A DNA stretch of 64,000 nucleotides from assembly GCA_964440115.1 (NCBI GenBank), contig CAYTPV010000003.1, positions 310,001-374,000 of the forward strand, in the 5' to 3' direction. A program made the position numbers and the translations under genes. Every line of letters starts with the position of its first letter. Position 1 is the first letter of the stretch. Shown here in pieces: positions 58,257 to 64,000 of the stretch. This DNA comes from JAEWWD01 sp964440115. Lineage in GTDB: Bacteria > Bacillota > Clostridia > Christensenellales > CAG-138. The notes beneath the pieces are model-generated. The model had not been told where the DNA came from. It saw only the letters and a list, made by a program, of their open reading frames with translations, and ran no database searches.

Positions 58257-58562
58257 TTAGTCTATCGTTTCAAGCTTGAATATCACAGGCCGCAGGCCGT
58301 CGTTGCAGGCGTTGATGGAAATTTTGCGCTGCGGAATCCATGTTTCCCAAAAGCCGTCCGCCCCGGACGCAAGCGCGAACACATACTTTTCAAAGGGCGC
58401 CCACGCGCCGCCGCACAGGCCATCCGGCTTTTTGCCGCCGACGCTGATGAATTCCTGCCCGGCGTAATGGTACGGACAGGGACCAAGCCCCGGCGCGCCA
58501 TATTCTTTAACGAGATCCTCGTAAAACTTCGCTTCCAGCACCGTGATTTTAACGTCTTTCAT
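58257..58562 (-). CDS. TIGR04076-type small cysteine-containing protein
   Basis: A 101-residue protein, MKDVKITVLEAKFYEDLVKE, then GPCPYHYAGQEFI, GGKKPDGLCGGAW and a C-terminal CNDGLRPVIFKLE. The CPxHxxGxxF motif and length match the TIGR04076 family, which is small, widespread in Clostridia and archaea, and of unknown role. ATG 58562 after CGGAGAG. Confidence 0.75.
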   Translation of the reverse strand: MKDVKITVLEAKFYEDLVKEYGAPGLGPCPYHYAGQEFISVGGKKPDGLCGGAWAPFEKYVFALASGADGFWETWIPQRKISINACNDGLRPVIFKLETID

Positions 58563-58673
58563 AGCCACTCTCCGAACATCAATTTACGGCACGCTGCGCG
58601 GCCTTGTACCCATCATAAGCAACTGCGCAGCATGCGTCAACATCCTATATATTTATGCAATGTACCTGGAGTC

Positions 58674-59657
58674 TTAATGCTCGCTCATCCAGCTGCCGAT
58701 GGCGTTGTGCAGCATCTGCAGCGCGCGGACATTGCGCATGGAGTCATCCAAAGAAAGCAGCGGCTGCTCGCCTTGGAGTATGCAGCGGCCCATCTGCTCC
58801 ATTTCCAGCGCATAGGTGTTGCGGACATCCAGTGACACGATGCAGTTCCCCTTCGCGTTGTTGAGCGTGATATCCAGCCTGCCCCACGTATTGGTCGTAC
58901 GCGGGAAATGGATGTACCCCTGCGTGCCAAGCACGGATAATCCCCGGTGCGAAACCGTTTCAATGGAGCTTTTATAATTGCAGAGTATGCCGTCCCCCAT
59001 ATCGAACAGGGCGGTGACGGTAGCGTCCAGCCCGCTGTCCCAGAAATTCGCCATGGCTTTGACGGATACGGGCTCCCGCCGCGTTAACCTGCGGATGGTC
59101 AGCGTGTTGTAGCAGCCCACGTCGTATATGGAGCCGCCGCACAGTTCTGTTTTGGCGGTGTTGTTGCTTTCACGATTGGTCATAAAATAGCAGAACGCGC
59201 TGTCCACCATGCGCAGTTCGCCTATCTCGCCCGCGTCGATGAGATCGAGTATGGTTGCGTAAAGCGGGCTGTGCATGCAGGCAAACGCCTCCATGACGAC
59301 GACATTATTCTCTTTTGCCGCAATACGGATACGCTCTACATCCGCCATGGTGCAGGCGATGGGCTTTTCGCACAGCACATGCTTTTTGGCGTTGGCCGCG
59401 CGGATAGTCCATTCCGTATGCAGGCTGTTGGGCACGGGGATGTACACCGCGTCGATATTCGGATCAGCAAGCAATTCGTCGTAATCGTAATACACTTTGG
59501 GGATGCTGCAGGCCGCCAGCACCCGTGCAAGACGGTCGCTCTTGCCCCGCGTCGCGAGGGCATAAAACTCGCCGTTGTTTACTTGCCCGATCGCGTCAAC
59601 GAATCGGCGCTCCACGATATCCGCGCACCCCAAAACGCCCCAGCGCATGCGTTCCAT
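58674..59657 (-). CDS. Gfo/Idh/MocA-family oxidoreductase
   Basis: A 327-residue NAD(P)-dependent sugar or polyol dehydrogenase. The Rossmann start is MRWGVLGCADIVERRFVDAI, the catalytic Lys is in VLCEKPIACT (EKP motif), and SIYDVGCYNTLTIRRL carries the active-site Asp-His-like positions. The C-terminal beta-sheet domain is full length. The substrate is unknown; it is similar to 1,5-anhydro- or trans-dihydrodiol-type members. ATG 59657 after GGGGGAT. Confidence 0.93.
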   Translation of the reverse strand: MERMRWGVLGCADIVERRFVDAIGQVNNGEFYALATRGKSDRLARVLAACSIPKVYYDYDELLADPNIDAVYIPVPNSLHTEWTIRAANAKKHVLCEKPIACTMADVERIRIAAKENNVVVMEAFACMHSPLYATILDLIDAGEIGELRMVDSAFCYFMTNRESNNTAKTELCGGSIYDVGCYNTLTIRRLTRREPVSVKAMANFWDSGLDATVTALFDMGDGILCNYKSSIETVSHRGLSVLGTQGYIHFPRTTNTWGRLDITLNNAKGNCIVSLDVRNTYALEMEQMGRCILQGEQPLLSLDDSMRNVRALQMLHNAIGSWMSEH

Positions 59658-59732
59658 ATTTGATCCCCCCTGCTTCTCTATGCGGTTGTATGGTCAAATC
59701 GGTTGAAAATCAAGAATAGTTTGCTGATGAAT

Positions 59733-60029
59733 TTATTTAGGCTGGTATTTGCTTAAGCTGCCCTCGGTGGCCTGAAACAGAGCATACATTTTTTCATTCA
59801 TCATATCCCACATGCAGTAGGGCAGATGGTCGCGATGGCCGCGGTGCAGGATTACGCATTCGTAGCAGTTGCCGTGGTGCCTGCACGCTTCGGGGCAGGT
59901 GCAGTGATCCTCGCCATCCTCTTTGACGCGCCGCAGAAATTCCAGTTTGGTCGCAAGGCTTTCTTCCGCTTTCCCTTCGCGCGCAAGCCGAAGCTCCGCA
60001 CAGCTGAGCTCGTTCCCGTCTATTTTCAT
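59733..60029 (-). CDS. Small cysteine-rich DUF6485-like protein
   Basis: A 98-residue protein with a central cysteine cluster CTCPEACRHHGNCYECVILH followed by RGHRDHLPYCMWDM. A helical N-terminal part has MKIDGNELSCAELRLAREGK. The C-x-CP-x2-C-x2-HG-x-C-x2-C pattern matches the DUF6485-type small proteins of anaerobes; probably metal binding. ATG 60029 after GGAGGGGA. The upstream gap to 60290 shows no gene. Confidence 0.6.
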   Translation of the reverse strand: MKIDGNELSCAELRLAREGKAEESLATKLEFLRRVKEDGEDHCTCPEACRHHGNCYECVILHRGHRDHLPYCMWDMMNEKMYALFQATEGSLSKYQPK

Positions 60030-60290
60030 TCTTGTCCCCTCCGCCAGCGAGATGTGTTGTATTTATGCTATATTGCACGGGCCCAAAATGCAAGGATTTG
60101 TTAATAAAAAAGGCCGCTATGCGGTGTTTTTCGCCCGCAGAACGGCCCAATTGACAGGTTACGAAAAAACCTCCGTTAATTCCCGCAAATACAGCATCGT
60201 AATACACCCTACAGTAAAGCGGCTTACAATGTCGAAATCTATCGATACACGCGAAAGCCCGCCGAAATAGGCGGTCGTGTCGCGCGCTGT

Positions 60291-61463
60291 TTATCCGTTT
60301 ATGCGCGCTTCTTTTGCCTTGAAGCGGGCATTGATGATAAGCAACGCTATCATATATACGGCGGATACGGCTCCCATGCACAAAAACGCGGCGTTGGTGG
60401 TGACAACATCCAGCATGCGCCCGAACAGCAGCGCGCCAACCCCCATGCCTATGCCTTTGTTGGCGATGGACTTGAGGGACTGCGCCGTATAGGCGACATC
60501 CTGCGAGAAGCTTTGCCGGATGTATTCCGTATCGGAAGAATATACAAGCGCGAACGCGCCGCCGCCGATGAACTGCGAGGCGATCTGCAGATACCCCGGC
60601 AACCACTGTATGGTAAACAGCGCCGCCATGCGTACCGTCTGCATCACAAAGCCTATTGCCATGGCGTTGATCGGCCCGAATTTACGAAGAATGTACGGGG
60701 CAAGAAAGAAAAACGCCATCTCTCCGATCATGGCAGCGCCTATGAGCACGCTCGTAAAAGAAGCGTCCAGACCGTTCGCCACCACATGCAGCGATAAAAA
60801 GTAAATGGTGCCGCTGTCCGTAATGCCCCAGATGAGCAGCGTCAGAAAGGCGGGAGCAAACGCACGGTTTTTGCTAATGCTGTACATCGACACGGGCTTT
60901 GCTGCCGCGGGTTTTGGCGTATGTTCGCCCACCGGCAGCATGCGCACGACGACCATGGTGACAAGCAGCATGGAGCAGGCGGCAACGAACAGCATGGGCA
61001 TACCGGTCAGCTTAAAGAGCACGCCTGCCGCCGCAACGCCCAGCATATATCCGCCGGAGCCGCCCAGCCGGAAATTGCCGTAGGTTTCGGGCTTCTCCTT
61101 GATCTGGCCCATCAGAAGCGTATCCGCGACATCGCTGATGGGGTTGGAAACAAAGCCGTAAATCATAATGGCGAGCGCGAACAGGAAAAATCCGTTGAGC
61201 GCGTACAGCGCGCCGAATACCGCCAATATGCCTGCGAGGAGTATGAGCAGTATGCGCCGCGGCGAACGGCTTTTATCCGCAAGCGGTCCTATGAAAAGCG
61301 CCGCGGGGATGGTGGCGAACGAAGCGACGGCGTTCAATATGCCGATCTGCGTGCCGCTTAAGCCGCGCTGCTGGTAGAACAAGCCGAGATAAGGGGACAA
61401 ACAGCCTATGGCGAGCCAATACATGAAGTAATAAACAAAATAGAGCCAGTTTCGTTTGCGCAT
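60291..61463 (-). CDS. MFS transporter (MFS_1-like, NupG/LacY-type)
   Basis: A 390-residue permease of about twelve helices: MRKRNWLYFVYYFMYWLAIG, GPLADKSRSPRRILLILLAG (the helix 2-3 loop motif), NFRLGGSGGYMLGVAAAGVL. The YQQRGLSGTQIGI start and RLxGSxG motif point to the PF12832/nucleoside- or oligosaccharide-proton symporter branch. Substrate unknown. ATG 61463 after CAGGAGAC; the longer open frame has no site. Confidence 0.9.
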   Translation of the reverse strand: MRKRNWLYFVYYFMYWLAIGCLSPYLGLFYQQRGLSGTQIGILNAVASFATIPAALFIGPLADKSRSPRRILLILLAGILAVFGALYALNGFFLFALAIMIYGFVSNPISDVADTLLMGQIKEKPETYGNFRLGGSGGYMLGVAAAGVLFKLTGMPMLFVAACSMLLVTMVVVRMLPVGEHTPKPAAAKPVSMYSISKNRAFAPAFLTLLIWGITDSGTIYFLSLHVVANGLDASFTSVLIGAAMIGEMAFFFLAPYILRKFGPINAMAIGFVMQTVRMAALFTIQWLPGYLQIASQFIGGGAFALVYSSDTEYIRQSFSQDVAYTAQSLKSIANKGIGMGVGALLFGRMLDVVTTNAAFLCMGAVSAVYMIALLIINARFKAKEARING

Positions 61464-61683
61464 GAAGTCTCCTGATTTTTGGACAAGCAGTCGGCATTGT
61501 ACAAAATTATTTCGCGGGAAATACCGCCCGCCTGCGTAACTGTAATCCCTTTTGTATGCCTGTGTCAAATCATTTTGCACAATTTACCGTATTGCGCCGC
61601 AGTACGGCATATTCCGCGCAACCGGTTATATTGCGTAGCTCTGATGGAAAGGGGTAAAATATTTGTAAGGGCTATTTTTCTTA

Positions 61684-61806
61684 AGGTATCGCCGCCTTCA
61701 CCCTCGGCGGGAGACGCCTCGGGCACTAGGCCTGCGGGCCGTCGCGGCCGGCGACGAAAGACTATTTTATTTAATTGCGGGAGGGCTTCGCCCCCCGCGC
61801 CCCCTA
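61684..61806 (-). repeat. Composite family B element with a family C element in its hairpin loop
   Basis: The B hairpin GGTATCGCCGCC (61685-61696) is separated from its partner GGCGACGA by a full C core (CCCTCGGCGGGAGACGCCTC, GGGCACTAGGCCTGCGGGCC). The usual B tail follows: ATTTTATTTAATTG, then CGGGAGGGCTTCGCCCCCCG. The 470-bp gap 61464-61936 contains no gene otherwise. Confidence 0.85.
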
Positions 61807-61936
61807 AAAACGAATACGTGTCGTTTTGCAGCCGCAGCAGAAGGTTGCAAACTAATTGCTAATAAGTTCGAATGCGTCATTCAGATGAACGATGCATTAA
61901 GCTGGAAACAAGTATTTTTCGAAAGGATGCTGCCAA

Positions 61937-63319
61937 GTGATACAGGGCGCTTTCATACTGCCGCACCCGCCCATACTCCTTCCGGAGGTGGGGCAAGGAG
62001 AAGAGCGGCGCATACAGGCGACGGCGGACGCTTTCCGAGAAGTAGCCCGCCGCATCCAAGAGTTGAAACCCGATACGGTGATCATCGCTTCGCCGCACGC
62101 CATGCTATATGCGGATTATTTCCATATCAGCCCCGGAAGCGGAGCTAAGGGCGATATGCGCAAATTCCGTGCGCCGAGCGTTTCGGTGAAGGTGGAATAC
62201 GACGAAGCGTTGGTGCGTGCGATATCGGACGCTGCGAAAGCGGAACATATACCGGCGGGCACGCTGGGTGAACGCGAACGTGAGCTCGACCACGGTACAC
62301 TCATACCATTGCGGTTCCTTGATGAGGCGGGCGTGCGCTGCAAGGTGATCCGCATGGGACTTTCGGGGCTTTCCCCGCTCATCCATTATCGGTTGGGTCA
62401 ATGCATATCACAGGTAGCGGATACGCTGGGCCGCAATATCGTATTCGTCGCGAGCGGTGATTTATCGCATAAGCTGACGCAGGAGGGCCCCTACGGCTTC
62501 GCTGCCGAAGGCCCGCAATTCGACGAGCAGATCACCCGCGCCATGGCGGAGGGGGATTTCTTAAAATTCCTGACGTTCGATCCGGATTTTGCGGAGGCCG
62601 CCGCCGAATGCGGCTTGCGAAGCTGCATGCTGCTCGCAGGCGTTCTGGATGGGCTGGCCGTAACATCCGAGCTGCTTTCCTATGAAGGCCCGTTCGGCGT
62701 TGGGTACGGCGTGGCTGCCTTTACCCCCACTGGCGCGGACGAAAACCGCCGCTTCGGCGATGTGTATGAGCGCCGGAGACTGGAAGATGCCGAGAGGCGG
62801 CGCGCTAACGAGGACGCGTTCGTGCGGCTTGCGCGCTATTCGTTGGAAACCTATATCACAACAGGCTCGCGCGCATCGTTGCCGGAGGGCTTGCCGGAAG
62901 AATTGTTAACCACGCGCGCGGGCGCGTTTGTATCGCTCAAAATCGATGGGCAGCTGCGCGGCTGCATCGGCACCACGGAGCCTACGGCGAAAAGCCTCGC
63001 GCTGGAGATACTGCGCAACGCCGTCAGCGCGGGGACGGAAGACCCGCGCTTTGACCCGGTGACGGAGGAAGAACTGCACACGATTACCTACAGCGTGGAT
63101 GTGCTGGGCGAAGCCGAGCCCATCGTATCAGCAGCCGAGTTGGACCCCAAACGCTATGGCGTCATCGTCAGCGCGGGCTATAAGCGCGGTCTGCTGCTGC
63201 CCGATCTCGCGGGGGTGGATACCGTAGAAGAGCAAATCGATATCGCGCGGCGCAAGGCGAACATCCGTGAAGGGGAGAAGATTACGCTGCAGCGCTTTAC
63301 GGTGGTGCGGCACACATGA
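61937..63319 (+). CDS. AmmeMemoRadiSam system protein B-A fusion (Memo-like plus AMMECR1)
   Basis: A 460-residue two-domain protein. Residues 1-265 are the Memo/LigB-like domain: GAFILPHPPILLPEVGQGEE, VIIASPHAMLYADYFHIS, ELDHGTLIPLRFLDE, and FVASGDLSHKLTQEGPYGF with metal-type His and Asp. Residues from about 290 form the AMMECR1 domain (LARYSLETYI, GAFVSLKIDGQLRGCIGTTE, EDPRFDPVTEEEL, GLLLPDL, IDIARRKANI). It starts GTG 61937 after AAAGGA and overlaps the radical SAM gene by 4 nt. The three parts form a conserved system whose exact product is not settled. Confidence 0.92.
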   Translation: MIQGAFILPHPPILLPEVGQGEERRIQATADAFREVARRIQELKPDTVIIASPHAMLYADYFHISPGSGAKGDMRKFRAPSVSVKVEYDEALVRAISDAAKAEHIPAGTLGERERELDHGTLIPLRFLDEAGVRCKVIRMGLSGLSPLIHYRLGQCISQVADTLGRNIVFVASGDLSHKLTQEGPYGFAAEGPQFDEQITRAMAEGDFLKFLTFDPDFAEAAAECGLRSCMLLAGVLDGLAVTSELLSYEGPFGVGYGVAAFTPTGADENRRFGDVYERRRLEDAERRRANEDAFVRLARYSLETYITTGSRASLPEGLPEELLTTRAGAFVSLKIDGQLRGCIGTTEPTAKSLALEILRNAVSAGTEDPRFDPVTEEELHTITYSVDVLGEAEPIVSAAELDPKRYGVIVSAGYKRGLLLPDLAGVDTVEEQIDIARRKANIREGEKITLQRFTVVRHT

Positions 63320-64000
63320 AAACGGTTTGTCGCATCTGCCCGCACCATTGCGCGATTGAAGAAGGCAGGCGCGGGCTGTGCCGCGCGCGCGAAGCGCGCG
63401 ACGGCGAAGTGATCTGCGCAAATTACGGACAAGTCACGTCGCTTGCGCTAGACCCCATAGAAAAAAAACCGCTGCGCCGGTTTCACCCTGGCAGTACCAT
63501 ACTTTCTGTGGGCAGCTACGGCTGCAACCTCAGATGTCCCTTCTGCCAGAACTGCGATATCGCCCAGTCCGACGGATCCAAGCTGACGCTCGAGCGCATT
63601 ACACCGGAAGAACTCATAGATACTGCGGTTTCACTCCAATCGCGCGGGAATATAGGCGTGGCGTATACGTATAACGAGCCGCTTGTAGGCTATGAATTCG
63701 TGCTGGACTGCGCAAAACTCGCGCATGAACGCGGGTTAGTCAATGTAGTCGTGACCAACGGCTATATCTGCGCAAAGCCGCTTCAGGAGCTATTGCCCTA
63801 TATCGACGCCATGAACATCGATTTAAAGGGGTTCACGGAACGGTTCTATCATAAACTCGGCGGCGATTTGGAAACGGTGAGGCAAACCATAGCGCTTGCC
63901 GCAAAATCCTGCCATGTGGAAGTAACGACACTCGTCATCCCCGGCGAAAACGACTCCGAAGAAGAAATGCGGGAGCTTGTAAAGTGGCTTGCTTCCGTCA
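63316..64000 (+). CDS. amrS: AmmeMemoRadiSam system radical SAM enzyme, truncated by window end
   Basis: The start ATG 63316 overlaps the preceding stop (ACATGA). The first 228 codons are open to the edge. It begins with the cysteine-rich MKTVCRICPHHCAIEEGRRG, then the radical SAM triad GCNLRCPFCQNCD (CX3CX2C binding 4Fe-4S at about residues 72-79). Further segments are GVAYTYNEPLVGYEF and NVVVTNGYICAKPL, and the barrel strand AMNIDLKGF. This is the PflA-like branch of radical SAM proteins linked to AMMECR1/Memo. The C-terminus lies outside the window. Confidence 0.92.
   Translation, partial: MKTVCRICPHHCAIEEGRRGLCRAREARDGEVICANYGQVTSLALDPIEKKPLRRFHPGSTILSVGSYGCNLRCPFCQNCDIAQSDGSKLTLERITPEELIDTAVSLQSRGNIGVAYTYNEPLVGYEFVLDCAKLAHERGLVNVVVTNGYICAKPLQELLPYIDAMNIDLKGFTERFYHKLGGDLETVRQTIALAAKSCHVEVTTLVIPGENDSEEEMRELVKWLASV

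Overview
The window looks like part of a chromosome from an anaerobic, probably spore-forming Clostridia-type Bacillota of moderately high GC (my guess is a Christensenellales or Oscillospirales gut lineage; the genus cannot be fixed from sequence alone). Evidence: strong AGGAGG-type ribosome binding sites almost everywhere, TTG/GTG starts, YesM/AraC two-component sugar regulation, a LysM-GH18 spore-type protein, butyrate kinase, a yjdF gene with a riboswitch-like leader, and short repetitive proteins resembling spore-coat components. There is no rRNA, tRNA, phage, transposase or CRISPR array that I can support. About 69 genes are called, two of them cut by the window edges.

Layout. 1-2.1 kb: edge of a LOR-family gene, an Arg/Ser/Asp tetrapeptide-repeat gene, a membrane PH-like protein and a ferritin-like protein. 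2.1-12.7 kb: a two-armed sugar catabolic locus. A FucI/AraA-like isomerase and a PfkB kinase point left. A cupin, a GH31 glycosidase, a class II aldolase, a mandelate racemase-like enolase-superfamily enzyme, an aldehyde dehydrogenase and a RibD-C reductase point right. Together they suggest release of a sugar, isomerisation, phosphorylation, aldol cleavage and oxidation of the aldehyde. 12.9-25.8 kb: housekeeping and accessory single genes (VOC, PaaI thioesterase, AKR, CDP-alcohol transferase, MFS with a divergent LysR regulator, Fe-S CCG protein with Ada, LysM-GH18, YjdF, MutT, an XRE-membrane protein pair, an Ntn-hydrolase). 25.9-29.5 kb: butyrate kinase with an ACT-domain acetolactate synthase small subunit, then short cysteine- or proline-rich genes. 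29.8-39.3 kb: a carbohydrate ABC importer (two permeases, lipoprotein), a YesM-type sensor kinase and AraC response regulator, an MsmX/UgpC-type ATPase and an AraC regulator. 39.4-55.4 kb: transporters, an ABC-2 exporter with its TetR regulator, MerR and PadR regulators, a flavodoxin/FMN-binding/ICMT operon with a second TetR, and small enzymes. 55.5-64 kb: an acyltransferase, RsgA, a Gfo/Idh oxidoreductase, an MFS permease, and an AmmeMemoRadiSam pair running off the right edge.

The most unusual property is intergenic. At least five copies of a 110-270 bp hairpin ladder (family A: five successive inverted repeats whose stems vary in a compensatory way) lie in gene junctions, once inside an operon. 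Two further modular palindromic families (B and C) recur and nest, with C sitting in the loop of a B hairpin. A sixth, unrelated ladder of five hairpins separates the 29.5 and 29.8 kb genes. These look like non-autonomous, REP/MITE-like or transcript-processing elements, and they are my best candidate for an undescribed system.
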